Assembly (NCBI RefSeq): GCF_000719865.1
Contig: NZ_JOID01000009.1
Coordinates: 62,001 to 126,000, forward strand
Length of the DNA stretch: 64,000 nucleotides
DNA from: Streptomyces albus subsp. albus
GTDB lineage: Bacteria; Actinomycetota; Actinomycetes; Streptomycetales; Streptomycetaceae
Direction of reading: 5' to 3'
Shown here: positions 16,113 to 25,064 of the stretch, one piece after another
How the letters are laid out: every line of letters starts with the position of its first letter
How positions within the stretch are numbered: position 1 is the first letter of the stretch
Made by a program: the position numbers and the translations under genes
Notes under the pieces: generated by a model
The model's input: only the letters and a program-made list of their open reading frames with translations
Databases searched by the model: none
What the model was told of the DNA's origin: nothing

Positions 16113-17690
16113 TCACAGGGGCGGAAGCAGCCGCTTCTGCGGCTTCCCCATGGCGTTGCGCGGCAGCGCGTCCAGGAAGCGGACCGCGCGGGGGCGCTTG
16201 TGGACCGAGAGATGGCCCGCCACGAAGTCGGTCAACTGCCGCTCGGTGACCGGGCCGTCGGCGACGACGTAGGCCACGACCTGCTGGCCGAGGTCCGGGT
16301 GCGGCGCCCCGACGACGGCCGCCTCCCGCACCGCCGGATGGTCCAGCAGGGCGCTCTCCACCTCGCCGGCGCCGATCCGGTAACCGCCGGATTTGATCAG
16401 GTCGGTGGAGGCCCGTCCGACGATGCGGTGGTGGCCGTCCTCGCCGATGGCCGCGATGTCACCGGTCCGGAACCAGCCGTCCGCCGTGTACGAGGCGGCC
16501 GTCGCCTCCGGGCGGTTCAGGTAGCCGGAGAAGAGCGTCGGCCCGGTCAGCTCCAGTTCGCCGATCTCCGCCCCGGGCTCCACGGCCAGCCGGGTGCGCA
16601 CGCCCGGCAGCGGCAGGCCCACCGAGCCGGGGCGCCGTTCGCCGTCCGCCCGCGTGGACAGGGTGATCAGCGTCTCCGTCATCCCGTAGCGCTCCACGGG
16701 CCGCTGCCCGGTGAGCTGTTCGAGGTCCCGGAAGACCGGGGTGGGCAGCGGCGCGCTGCCCGACACGAGCAGCCGCGCGCCGCTCAGCGCGCGGGCCGCC
16801 GCCGGGTCGGCCGCGATCCGGGACCAGACCGTCGGCACCCCGAAGTACAGGCTGCCGCGTGCGGCCGCGTAGGCCGCCGGGAGCGGCCGCCCCGTGTGCA
16901 CCAGCCGGCAGCCCGTGCGGAGCGCGCCCAGCACGCCGAGGATCAGGCCGTGCACATGGAACAGCGGCAGCCCGTGCACCAGGGTGTCGTCCGCCGACCA
17001 CTGCCAGGCTTCGGCGAGCCCGTCCAGACCGGCCGCGACGGCGCGGCGCGGGATGAGCGCGCCCTTGGGGGCGCCGGTGGTGCCGGAGGTGTAGAGGATC
17101 ATCCCGGTGGTGTCCGCGCCGGGTTCCGGCGCGCTCCAGTCCGAGCGCTCGGCGAGTCCCACGGGAAGGAACGGAACGGACGGCACCGACGGCACGGACG
17201 GCACGGACGCCAGGTCTCCCGCGGCCGGCCCGGTGCCCGCTCCGGCACCACGCCCCGCGCCGCCCGGCGCGCCGCCGGCCGCCGCTCCCGCGGCCTCTTC
17301 CGTCCCCGTCCGCCCGAGCATCAGTTCGGCACCGGAGTCGCGCAGGATGTGCCCGCGTTCGGCGGGGCCGGCGTCCGGCGGCACCGGCACCACGGGCACG
17401 CCGGCCAGCAGCCCGCCGACGACCGCGGCGACCGTCTCCAGCGACGCGTCCGCGTGCACGGCGACGGCCCGGGCCCCGGCGATCCGGGAGGCGACCGCGC
17501 CCGCCGCGGCCAGCAGTCGCTCCCGCGAACAGGACTGTCCGTCGACGGTCAGCACGTCGGGGCCGTCCCCGCCGGACGGGCCGCCGGAGGGCGACAGAGC
17601 GGGCAGCAGCGGGGCGGTGGCGGGGACGGCGCCGTCCCCCGGCCCGCTCGGCGGGGACGGCGCGGGGCGGTCGGCGACGGGTTCGGTCAC
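16113..17690 (-). CDS. matB: Malonyl-CoA synthetase-like acyl-CoA ligase (MatB family)
   Basis: ATP-dependent acyl-CoA ligase that probably makes malonyl- or methylmalonyl-CoA from the free diacid, a source of fatty-acid and polyketide extender units. The adenylation motifs are TSGTTGAPKGALIPRRAV, VERYGMTETL, DGWFRTGD, RIVGRASTDLIKSGGYRIG and the catalytic lysine in PRNAMGKPQK. They are close to the S. coelicolor MatB as I remember it, including PLFHVHGLILG and the VSGSAPLP loop. I chose GTG at 17690, after AGGAA. The product (525 residues) is longer than typical MatB because of a Gly/Pro/Ser linker with SVP repeats at about residues 150-200. It lies alone between the nuclease operon and a divergent membrane gene. 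Confidence 0.85.
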   Translation of the reverse strand: MTEPVADRPAPSPPSGPGDGAVPATAPLLPALSPSGGPSGGDGPDVLTVDGQSCSRERLLAAAGAVASRIAGARAVAVHADASLETVAAVVGGLLAGVPVVPVPPDAGPAERGHILRDSGAELMLGRTGTEEAAGAAAGGAPGGAGRGAGAGTGPAAGDLASVPSVPSVPSVPFLPVGLAERSDWSAPEPGADTTGMILYTSGTTGAPKGALIPRRAVAAGLDGLAEAWQWSADDTLVHGLPLFHVHGLILGVLGALRTGCRLVHTGRPLPAAYAAARGSLYFGVPTVWSRIAADPAAARALSGARLLVSGSAPLPTPVFRDLEQLTGQRPVERYGMTETLITLSTRADGERRPGSVGLPLPGVRTRLAVEPGAEIGELELTGPTLFSGYLNRPEATAASYTADGWFRTGDIAAIGEDGHHRIVGRASTDLIKSGGYRIGAGEVESALLDHPAVREAAVVGAPHPDLGQQVVAYVVADGPVTERQLTDFVAGHLSVHKRPRAVRFLDALPRNAMGKPQKRLLPPL

Positions 17691-17881
17691 GGGGAGGGTT
17701 CCTTTCCGGGGGACGGCGGCGCTGCTCCTCGGCGGCACCGGCCGGGGGCCCTGCCGGATCGCCCGCAGCATGGCAGCCGGCCACGGCGGCGGCAGGGACG
17801 ACAGCGACGGCAGGGACGACGGCGACGACGACAATGACGGCACCCAGCATGGTGCCGGGTGCCCGCACCGCCCCGGATCGG

Positions 17882-17893
17882 GGGGTTAACCCC
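17882..17893. promoter_or_regulatory. Perfect 12-bp palindrome GGGGTTAACCCC in a divergent promoter region
   Basis: The palindrome lies 38 bases upstream of the 17931 start and about 190 bases upstream of the divergent ligase gene. Its position suits an operator for the membrane-protein gene. The cognate regulator is not known to me. Confidence 0.35.
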
Positions 17894-17930
17894 AGTGTGC
17901 CGGGCGTCCGTCGTCCCTAGCGTGGTCCGC

Positions 17931-18359
17931 ATGGAAGCCCGTGACCCGGAGCTCAAGAAGGAGCTCGACGCCACCCTGCACGCGCGCAGGGAACTGGGAC
18001 CGGAGTACGAGTCGGAGCTCGTCGACTCGTTTCTGGAGAAGCTGGACGGCGCGGTCGACCGCCGGGTGCGGCGGCAACTCGCCGAGAGCCAGATGGTCGT
18101 CGCCCGCGGTTCCCGCCCGCCGGGAGCCCGCGGCGGTGGCGGTGAGAGCTTCGGCGACCGCTACGGCTTCGGCATCATCTCGCTGGTCCTGGCCATACCG
18201 CTGTCGGGCATCGGCGCCGGGGTGGCGGACCTGACCGGTCTGGTCGTCTCCTGGCTCGGCATCATCGGCGTGAACATCGCCGTCCACGGCGGCGGCCGGG
18301 CTCCCTGGTCCCGGGACCGGCGCGCCGAGAAGTCCCGGCAGACCTCCGAGTGGGAGTGA
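17931..18359 (+). CDS. Small conserved integral membrane protein
   Basis: A 142-residue protein with a charged helical N-terminal half (LKKELDATLHARRELG, then ESELVDSFLEKLDGAVD), a basic linker, and two membrane segments at about residues 80-100 and 103-119 (IISLVLAIPLSGIGAGVADL and LVVSWLGIIGVNIAV). The C-terminal tail is charged. This layout recurs in actinobacterial proteins of unknown function. The ATG at 17931 has no strong binding site, and a promoter palindrome lies close upstream, so the transcript leader is short. I do not assign a function. Confidence 0.75.
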   Translation: MEARDPELKKELDATLHARRELGPEYESELVDSFLEKLDGAVDRRVRRQLAESQMVVARGSRPPGARGGGGESFGDRYGFGIISLVLAIPLSGIGAGVADLTGLVVSWLGIIGVNIAVHGGGRAPWSRDRRAEKSRQTSEWE

Positions 18360-19081
18360 CGGACACCGGACCTCCGCCGGGCCGCGGGCCGGGCGGAGGC
18401 AGGACGGCCTCCGCTTCGGGACCGGACCGACGACCGCACCGCGACCCGGACCGCCGCCGGGCAACCGGACCGCCGCCGACCGGACCCCCGCCCCGGACCC
18501 GCCATCCGCCCGCGTAACCGGCCCGAGGCGCCCCGGCCCACCCCGGGCTCGGCTCCTCGATCGCTCGGCACCGCCCCGCGAGCAGCCCTGACGCGCCCCG
18601 CCCCTTGGGGAATGAGGAGCGGGGCGCGGGCCACGAGTGCGGAAGGCGGCACGGTGCCCGGGCTCCGCCGGGCCGCCTCCGCCGGGCCGCCCGTTACCGC
18701 GGCGGTGCGCGGCGGACGGCGCGCGGCAGACGGCGCACGGCAGACGGCGCACAGTGCGCGGGAAGCGTTGCGCGGGGACCGCCGCACCCCGGCGCGAGCG
18801 CCAGGGGCGGGACGACGGCGGCCCCCGCGGGGGACGCGGCCGAAGCCTGACCGGGCGGCCGCGTCCGGGCGACCATGGAGGTCCGGGAGCCGCTCCGGAT
18901 GTCCTGGCGCCGTTCGGGTGCCGGCCCGTTCACCTGTTCGGTGTTCCGGCCGACACCCACTACTGTGCCCCGCGACTGTTAAGGCCGTGATGCGGGCGCG
19001 TGTCGTCCGCGTACCTTCCGCCGGAACGGCCGAGTTCCCCGAACTCCGTTACAAGTGGCGCCACTTGGCAGCCATCGGCAG
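18360..19081. other. Intergenic region without a supported gene
   Basis: About 720 bases separate a rightward membrane gene from the leftward cystathionine beta-synthase gene. Open frames here lack coding character. The stretch holds imperfect tandem repeats built on GCGCACGGCAGACG (about 18710-18760) and, next to the cbs stop, a perfect 16-bp palindrome. Confidence 0.6.
19052..19067. repeat. Perfect 16-bp palindrome downstream of cbs
   Basis: CAAGTGGCGCCACTTG reads the same on both strands with no loop. It lies 15 bases beyond the cbs stop codon. It could act as a small terminator stem or as a protein binding site; no T-run follows. Confidence 0.5.
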
Positions 19082-20467
19082 CTACTTGGCGGTCTTGGCC
19101 AGATACGCCAGCAGGTCCTGGCGGCTGACGACCCCGGTCGGCTTGCCGTCCACCAGCACCACCGCCGCGTCGGCGCTCTCCAGCACCGCCATCAGGTCCG
19201 CCACCGGCTCGCCCGACCCGACCTGGGGCAGCGGCGTGCTCATGTGCTTCTCCAGCGGGTCCTTCAGATCGGCGCTCCGGGTGAACAGCGCGTCGAGCAG
19301 ATCCCGTTCGACGACGGAGCCGATGACCTCGGCCGCCATCACGTCCGGGTGGCCGGCGCCCGGCTTCACGATCGGCATCTGCGAGACGCCGTACTCGCGC
19401 AGCACCTCGATGGCCTCGCCGACCGTCTCCTCCGGGTGCATGTGCACCAGGGAGGGCAGCCCGCCGTCCTTGTCGCGCAGGACGTCGCCGACGCGCGCGG
19501 CGCCGCCGCCCTCCTCCAGGAAGCCGTAGTCGGCCATCCACTCGTCGTTGAAGATCTTGCTGAGGTAGCCGCGGCCGCTGTCCGGCAGCAGGACGACGAC
19601 CACGTCGTCCGGGCCCAGCCGCTTGGCCACCTCCAGCGCGCCCACGACGGCCATCCCGCAGGAACCGCCGACCAGCAGGCCCTCCTCGCGGGCGAGCCGC
19701 CGCGTCATCCGGAAGGAGTCCTTGTCCGAGACGGCGACGATCTCGTCGGCCACCCCGCGGTCGTAGGCGTCCGGCCAGAAGTCCTCGCCCACGCCCTCGA
19801 CGAGATACGGCCGGCCGGAGCCGCCGGAGTAGACCGAGCCCTCCGGATCCGCGCCGACGACCTTGACCTTCCCGCCGGAGACCTCCTTCAGATAGCGGCC
19901 GGTGCCGCTGATGGTGCCGCCGGTGCCGACACCCGCGACGAAGTGGGTGATCTTCCCCTCCGTCTGCTCCCAGAGCTCCGGTCCGGTCGAGTGGTAGTGC
20001 GAGAGCGGGTTGTGGGGGTTGCTGTACTGGTCGGGCTTCCAGGCGCCCGGGATCTCACGGACGAGCCGGTCGGAGACGTTGTAGTACGAGTCCGGGTGCC
20101 CGGGATCCACGGCGGTGGGGCAGACCACGACCTCGGCGCCGTACGCCCGCAGCACGTTGATCTTGTCGGTGGATACCTTGTCCGGGCAGACGAAGACGCA
20201 CTTGTAGCCCTTCTGCTGGGCCACGATGGCGAGGCCCACCCCGGTGTTGCCGGAGGTCGGCTCGACGATGGTGCCGCCGGGGCGGAGCTCGCCAGACTCC
20301 TCGGCCGCCTCGATCATCCGCAGGGCGATCCGGTCCTTCACGGACCCGCCGGGGTTGAAGTACTCGACCTTGGCCAGGACCGTCGCCGACAGCCCTTCCG
20401 TCACATGGTTGAGCTTGAGCAGCGGGGTGTTGCCGACAAGCTCGATCATCGAATCGTGATACTGCAC
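19082..20467 (-). CDS. cbs: Cystathionine beta-synthase
   Basis: PLP enzyme that condenses homocysteine with serine to cystathionine, the first step of reverse transsulphuration. The 461-residue protein has the PLP lysine in NPGGSVKDRIALRM, the substrate loop EPTSGNTGVGLAI, the phosphate loop GVGTGGTISGTGRYL and the C-terminal serine motif of fold-type II enzymes (LLVGGSCGMA). Two CBS domains follow at about residues 335-460 (PLEKHMSTPLPQVGSGEP, VVSRQDLLAYLAK), which separates it from plain cysteine synthase. The GTG start at 20467 follows GGAGA; homologues begin VQYHDSMIELVGNTPL. It is monocistronic, with an SGNH hydrolase gene divergent from it. Confidence 0.93.
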   Translation of the reverse strand: MQYHDSMIELVGNTPLLKLNHVTEGLSATVLAKVEYFNPGGSVKDRIALRMIEAAEESGELRPGGTIVEPTSGNTGVGLAIVAQQKGYKCVFVCPDKVSTDKINVLRAYGAEVVVCPTAVDPGHPDSYYNVSDRLVREIPGAWKPDQYSNPHNPLSHYHSTGPELWEQTEGKITHFVAGVGTGGTISGTGRYLKEVSGGKVKVVGADPEGSVYSGGSGRPYLVEGVGEDFWPDAYDRGVADEIVAVSDKDSFRMTRRLAREEGLLVGGSCGMAVVGALEVAKRLGPDDVVVVLLPDSGRGYLSKIFNDEWMADYGFLEEGGGAARVGDVLRDKDGGLPSLVHMHPEETVGEAIEVLREYGVSQMPIVKPGAGHPDVMAAEVIGSVVERDLLDALFTRSADLKDPLEKHMSTPLPQVGSGEPVADLMAVLESADAAVVLVDGKPTGVVSRQDLLAYLAKTAK

Positions 20468-20649
20468 GACGTCTCCAGGTTCGGCGGGGTCTCCGCAATC
20501 GGGGGCGGTCGCTGTTTCGTGCCCGTCCCACCAGCCTATTGCGCGCTCCGGGTGGTGCGCCCGCCCCGCGCGGGCGTTGCGAAGGGGGCGCGTCGGGGCA
20601 TGGAACCGGTAGGCGGGCCAGCGGTTGGCGGCCGGGAAGCGGGGCGGAG

Positions 20650-21798
20650 ATGTCGGTGTCCAGGGCGAGGGTGGCGCGGCGGATCGCCGCCGCGGCGGCC
20701 TACGGCGGCGGGGGCGCGGGGCTCCTGGGCGGCGCCGCCGTCGGCCTGCTGCTGGCGGAGATGCGGTGGGCGCGGCGCCTGGTGGGGGTCTCGGACCGCG
20801 AACCGCCGCGGGCGGACGGCTGTTACGGGGCCTCGTACGCCCTGCTGTCGGACCTGGAACCGCTGCGGCTGGGTTTCCTCGGTGACTCCACGGCGGCCGG
20901 GCAGGGCGTGCGCCGGGCGCGCGAGACCCCCGGCGCACTGCTCGCCTCGGGTCTCGCGGCGGTCGCCGAGCGGCCGGTGCGGCTGCGCAATGTGGCGCTG
21001 TCGGGGGCGATGTCCGGCGATCTGGACCGGCAGGTGTCGCTGCTGCTGGCGGACCCGGCGGGCGTCCCGCACATCTGCGTGATCATGATCGGCGCGAACG
21101 ACGTCACCAACCGCGTGCCGGCCGCCCGGTCCGTGCGGCTCCTGTCGGAGGGCGTGCGCCGGCTGCGGCAGGCCGGTTCCCAGGTGGTGGTGGGGACCTG
21201 CCCGGACCTGGGCACGATCGAACCCGTGTACCAGCCGCTGCGCTGGGTGGCGCGCCGGCTCAGCCGGCAGCTGGCGGCGGCGCAGACGATCGGCGTGGTC
21301 GAACAGGGCGGCCGCACAGTCTCTCTCGGCTCCCTGCTGGGCCCGGAGTTCGAGGCCAACCCGCGCGAACTCTTCGGGCCGGACAGCTACCACCCCTCCG
21401 CGGAGGGGTACGCCACGGCCGCGATGGCCGTCCTGCCGACCCTCTGCGCGGCCCTGGGGCTGTGGCCCGAGGAGCGGCTCGACGTCTCGCGGGCCGAGGG
21501 CATCCTGCCGGTCGCCGAGGCGGCGGCGCAGGCGGCGTCCGAGGGCGGTACGGAGGTGGCCTCGGCCGCGGGCACGGCGGTCGGCGCGGGGCCGGTCCGC
21601 GGTCCGTGGGTGCTGCTCAAGCACCGGAGGCGGCGCCGGCTCCCGGAGGACGACACCCCGGTCGCGGACGACGGCACGCGACCCGGCCCGCGGGAGGAAC
21701 CCGGGCCCGGGCAGGGGGCGGTACACGGTGCGGAGCACGAGCGGGAGCGCACGCCGGAGCCCGCGCCCGGCCGGTCGGCCGGACGGGTGGCGGGCTGA
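20650..21798 (+). CDS. SGNH/GDSL hydrolase, membrane-anchored
   Basis: A 382-residue esterase-type hydrolase. An N-terminal hydrophobic segment (about residues 10-35, AAAYGGGGAGLLGGAAVGLL) anchors or exports it. SGNH block I is GFLGDSTAAGQGV with the nucleophilic serine, block III is MIGANDVTNR, and block V is DSYHPSAEGYATAA with the catalytic Asp and His. The last 120 residues are a low-complexity charged tail. The ATG at 20650 begins the anchor segment. The substrate, probably an ester on a cell-surface polymer or lipid, cannot be deduced. It is divergent from cbs and precedes the thiolase gene by 400 bases. Confidence 0.87.
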   Translation: MSVSRARVARRIAAAAAYGGGGAGLLGGAAVGLLLAEMRWARRLVGVSDREPPRADGCYGASYALLSDLEPLRLGFLGDSTAAGQGVRRARETPGALLASGLAAVAERPVRLRNVALSGAMSGDLDRQVSLLLADPAGVPHICVIMIGANDVTNRVPAARSVRLLSEGVRRLRQAGSQVVVGTCPDLGTIEPVYQPLRWVARRLSRQLAAAQTIGVVEQGGRTVSLGSLLGPEFEANPRELFGPDSYHPSAEGYATAAMAVLPTLCAALGLWPEERLDVSRAEGILPVAEAAAQAASEGGTEVASAAGTAVGAGPVRGPWVLLKHRRRRRLPEDDTPVADDGTRPGPREEPGPGQGAVHGAEHERERTPEPAPGRSAGRVAG

Positions 21799-22199
21799 CC
21801 GCCGCCCGGCGGCCGCCGGGTCGCTCGTACGGGCGACGCCGGGAGCGGCGGCCGGCCGCGCGCGGAGGCCGCGCACAGGCCGCACGGGCACCGCGCGAAG
21901 GCCGCGCACAGGCCGCACGGGCACCGCGCGAAGGCTGTCGGCACGGCGCCGCGAGCGGCCCCGGGACAGGACGGGGCCCGGAGCGTCCGGGCACCCGGAA
22001 CGGGCCGCCTGTGCCCCCGTACCAAGAGGTGAGAGGCGGGACGGGGCAGCCGCACAAGCGCTGGTACGGCCCCCTCCCCCAGAGCTGAGCAAGCGCTTAG
22101 AAAAGAGGCCGGTGTCACACACCCGAGACCGTGACCCGAGCTGTACGTGAAGGTAACTTCCCACTCAGTCCTGCCTTCTCGCCCCCTCTTGGAGCCGTG
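21799..22199. other. Intergenic region with a 33-bp direct repeat and thiolase promoter elements
   Basis: No gene is supported. The sequence from 21866 to 21933 contains two adjacent copies of a 33-bp unit that starts AGGCCGCGCACAGGCCGCAC. Nearer the thiolase gene are two copies of CAAGCGCT (22055 and 22090) and a short AT-richer stretch. Confidence 0.6.
22055..22100 (+). promoter_or_regulatory. Candidate operator pair CAAGCGCT ahead of the thiolase gene
   Basis: CAAGCGCT occurs at 22055-22062 and again at 22090-22097, the second inside GAGCAAGCGCTTAG with the 8-bp palindrome AAGCGCTT (22091-22098). Such palindromes are suited to TetR-type fatty-acid degradation repressors. The assignment is inference from position and symmetry. 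Confidence 0.35.
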
Positions 22200-23420
22200 A
22201 TGCCCGAAGCCGTGATCGTCTCAGCCGCCCGCTCCCCGATCGGCCGGGCCTTCAAGGGCTCGCTCAAGGACGTCCGCCCGGACGACCTGACCGCCACGAT
22301 CATCCAGGCCGCGCTCGCCAAGGTCCCCGAGCTCGACCCGCGCGACATCGACGACCTGATGCTCGGCTGCGGCCTCCCCGGCGGCGAGCAGGGCCACAAC
22401 CTGGGCCGGATCGTCGCCGTGCAGATGGGCATGGACCGCCTGCCGGGCTGCACCATCACCCGCTACTGCTCCTCCTCCCTGCAGACCTCCCGGATGGCTC
22501 TGCACGCCATCAAGGCCGGCGAGGGCGACGTGTTCATCTCGGCGGGCGTCGAGACGGTCTCCCGCCAGGTCAACGGCACCTCGGACGGCATGCCCGGCAC
22601 CCAGAACCCGCTGTTCGACGAGGCGCAGGCCCGGACCGCCGCGCGCGCCGAGCAGGAGGGCACCGACTGGCACGACCCGCGCGAGGACGGCCTGATCCCC
22701 GACGCGTACATCTCGATGGGCCAGACCGCCGAGAACCTGGCGCGCCTCAAGGGCGTCACCCGCCAGGAGATGGACGAGTTCGGCGTGCGCTCGCAGAACC
22801 TCGCCGAGGAAGCCATCAAGAACGGCTTCTGGGAGCGCGAGATCACCCCGGTCACCACCCCGGACGGCACCGTCGTCTCCAAGGACGACGGCCCCCGCGC
22901 CGGCGTGACCCTGGAGGGCGTCTCCGGCCTCAAGCCGGTCTTCCGCCCCGACGGACTGGTGACGGCCGGCAACTGCTGCCCGCTGAACGACGGCGCCGCC
23001 GCCCTGGTGATCATGTCCGACACCAAGGCGCGCGAGCTGGGCCTGACGCCGCTCGCCCGGATCGTCTCCACCGGCGTCTCCGGCCTCTCCCCGGAGATCA
23101 TGGGCTACGGGCCGGTCGAGGCCAGCAAGCAGGCGCTGCGCCGGGCCGGGCTCTCCATCGGCGACATCGACCTCGTCGAGATCAACGAGGCGTTCGCCGC
23201 GCAGGTCATCCCCTCCTACCAGGACCTGGGCATCGACCTGGACCGGCTCAACGTCAACGGCGGCGCCATCGCCGTCGGCCACCCGTTCGGCATGACGGGC
23301 GCCCGGATCACCGGCACGCTCATCAACTCCCTGCAGTGGCACGACAAGCAGTTCGGCCTGGAGACGATGTGCGTCGGCGGTGGCCAGGGCATGGCGATGA
23401 TCATCGAGCGCCTGAGCTGA
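22200..23420 (+). CDS. Acetyl-CoA acetyltransferase (thiolase, FadA type)
   Basis: Cytosolic thiolase of 406 residues that cleaves 3-ketoacyl-CoA, or joins two acetyl-CoA. The nucleophilic cysteine is in TRYCSSSLQTSRM, the His motif in NVNGGAIAVGHPFGMTGARI, and the second catalytic cysteine in ETMCVGGGQGMAMI. EINEAFAAQ is also present. I chose the ATG at 22200 because family proteins begin MPEAVIVSAARSPIGRAF; TTGGAGCC lies just before it. No hydroxyacyl-CoA dehydrogenase partner follows, so it stands alone, with a hairpin terminator at its end. A palindromic element lies about 100 bases upstream. Confidence 0.93.
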   Translation: MPEAVIVSAARSPIGRAFKGSLKDVRPDDLTATIIQAALAKVPELDPRDIDDLMLGCGLPGGEQGHNLGRIVAVQMGMDRLPGCTITRYCSSSLQTSRMALHAIKAGEGDVFISAGVETVSRQVNGTSDGMPGTQNPLFDEAQARTAARAEQEGTDWHDPREDGLIPDAYISMGQTAENLARLKGVTRQEMDEFGVRSQNLAEEAIKNGFWEREITPVTTPDGTVVSKDDGPRAGVTLEGVSGLKPVFRPDGLVTAGNCCPLNDGAAALVIMSDTKARELGLTPLARIVSTGVSGLSPEIMGYGPVEASKQALRRAGLSIGDIDLVEINEAFAAQVIPSYQDLGIDLDRLNVNGGAIAVGHPFGMTGARITGTLINSLQWHDKQFGLETMCVGGGQGMAMIIERLS

Positions 23421-24212
23421 CCCGGCCGGTCCTCCGGACCGGCCGGACACGAGCCGGTCCGGAGGCGCCGCCCGGCCGAGGACGGAACGAACCGGGATTC
23501 CACGGCACGGGACCGGCACGGCCGGCACGGGACGGGGACGGACCGGCACGCAGGACGGGGCCGCCCGCGGGAAACCGCCGGGCGGCTCCGCCCGTTGCGG
23601 CCCGCGGCCGCGGAGCCCGGCGCCCGGCGCCTGGCCCCAGGGGCACGCGAGCGGAGCCCCGGGAGCCATCCGGCGCAAGCCGGGGCCGGGAAGCGAACCG
23701 CAGCAGCGGCACCGGGAAGGGAACCGGAAACCGGGGAGCCCGGAAGGGGCGATCCCGATGCCCGCGCCGATGCCCAGCAGCGAACCGGCACAGGCCCGGC
23801 GGCCCGGCGTCCCGGAACGAGAGCCGGGGGAACGGAACCCGAAACGGGGACCCGGGAACGGGACGCGGGAGTGCCCCCGGGAACGGGCCCGGGAGGGCAG
23901 CCGCAGGCACCCGGCCTCGCCGCAGCACGCGTCGCAAGGCCGCAGCGGAACAGCCCTCGCACCGGCGGAGCGGAACGCGGTCACGGACTGTGCGTTCGCG
24001 GCCACCCGGCTGTCCCTGTCGTGACCTAATCTCCCCCAGGATGTGATCTACCTCCGGGGAGATGCCGTTACCGCAGCTCAGGCCGTTGAAGCAGAAACGT
24101 ATCGGCAACGCCGGCGGTCCGTTTGGTGAGGTTCCGCACTGACATCCGGGCGGAACCACCATCAAGCTGAGGTAGGAATTCTTGGGGAGCCGTCGATTCC
24201 GGGAGAACGTCA
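23421..24212. other. Long purine-biased spacer without a supported gene
   Basis: After the terminator the + strand up to about 23960 is biased to G and A (repeated GGGAAC, GGAACCG and CCGGGAA words), and its open frames are low-complexity Arg/Pro/Gly sequence that I do not accept as coding. From 24020 the composition changes to an AT-richer leader for the next gene, including an inverted repeat TCTCCCC (24030-24036) with GGGGAGA (24056-24062). Confidence 0.55.
23422..23446 (+). terminator. Hairpin terminator of the thiolase gene
   Basis: Arms CCGGCCGGTCC (23422-23432) and GGACCGGCCGG (23436-23446) pair perfectly around a 3-base loop, two bases after the stop codon. There is no T-run, which is usual in Streptomyces. 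Confidence 0.8.
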
Positions 24213-25034
24213 GTGAGCGCCATGTCCATCGCCCTGCTGCTGGCCGCGTCCGCCGCCACGGCCGCCGGGGCCGCGGCCCTGCACGCCGCTCACGGCGTGC
24301 GCCGGCAGATCGCCGCCCTGCGGGCCGAACTGGCCGCCACCGGTCGCACCGCGCCGCTCCCCTCCCCCCGCCCCACTCCCGCCGAGGAGATACGGGCGGC
24401 CGTCACCCAGGCCCTCGCCGAGGAGCGGGAACGCGAACTGGCCGAGGCCCGTGCCTTCTGGGCCGCCCAGGAGGCCCGTGACGCCGCCGACGCCACCCTG
24501 CTCAGCGGCCTCACCGGCTACAGCGAGGACGGCCCCGGGGTCCTCCTCCCCCGCCAGCCCGACCCCGCCGGACTGGAGTCCTTCCTCGCCGCGGACGCCC
24601 TGAGCGCCCTCGACTCCGGTGAGGAGGAGGACGCGGACGCGGAGATCGAGGAACCGGCCGAGTCCGCCGAACTGGCCGCGGCCCGCCGCCGCCACCCCTC
24701 CCACCCCGACTTCACCCCGCACACCTCGGCCACCGCCCACCACGAGCGCACCATCGCGCTCCTCGCCGAACTGGCCGAGGACGGCATACCCCTGGTGGAC
24801 GTCCGCCCCGGACCGCTCGGCACGCTCGACGTGTACGTCTTCGCCGACGGCACCACGGTCTGCATGACCCCGGGCCACCGCGAGACCGCCGAGCACCTGG
24901 TGGCCGCCCTGCGACAAGGCACCGTCCCGTTCCTGCTCGGCGGCTCGGGCGTGTCCGGCGCGTACGCCCTGACGTTCGCCTGCGGTCAGGAGAGCATCTA
25001 CGTCCTCGCCGACCGGGTCATCGCCTCGCTCTGA
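24213..25034 (+). CDS. Membrane-anchored conserved actinobacterial protein of unknown function
   Basis: A 273-residue protein. Residues 4-24 (SIALLLAASAATAAGAAAL) are an N-terminal membrane anchor. Residues 28-95 are a charged helix, probably coiled coil (EEIRAAVTQALAEERERELA). An acidic linker follows (SGEEEDADAEIEEPAES). The C-terminal 110 residues form a compact domain with HPDFTPHTSATAHHERT, DVYVFADGTTVCMTPGH and GGSGVSGAYALTFACG. The GTG start at 24213 follows GGGAGA. I recognise the arrangement as common in Streptomyces but know no function. An inverted repeat about 150-180 bases upstream may regulate it. Confidence 0.78.
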   Translation: MSAMSIALLLAASAATAAGAAALHAAHGVRRQIAALRAELAATGRTAPLPSPRPTPAEEIRAAVTQALAEERERELAEARAFWAAQEARDAADATLLSGLTGYSEDGPGVLLPRQPDPAGLESFLAADALSALDSGEEEDADAEIEEPAESAELAAARRRHPSHPDFTPHTSATAHHERTIALLAELAEDGIPLVDVRPGPLGTLDVYVFADGTTVCMTPGHRETAEHLVAALRQGTVPFLLGGSGVSGAYALTFACGQESIYVLADRVIASL

Positions 25035-25064
25035 CGGACGCACGGGCGTGCACCGCGCCGGGGC

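Noticed and set aside
23401-24165. 254-codon minus-strand frame in the spacer behind the thiolase gene
   Set aside because: Composition is Arg/Pro/Gly repeats with no conserved-looking segment and no ribosome binding site.
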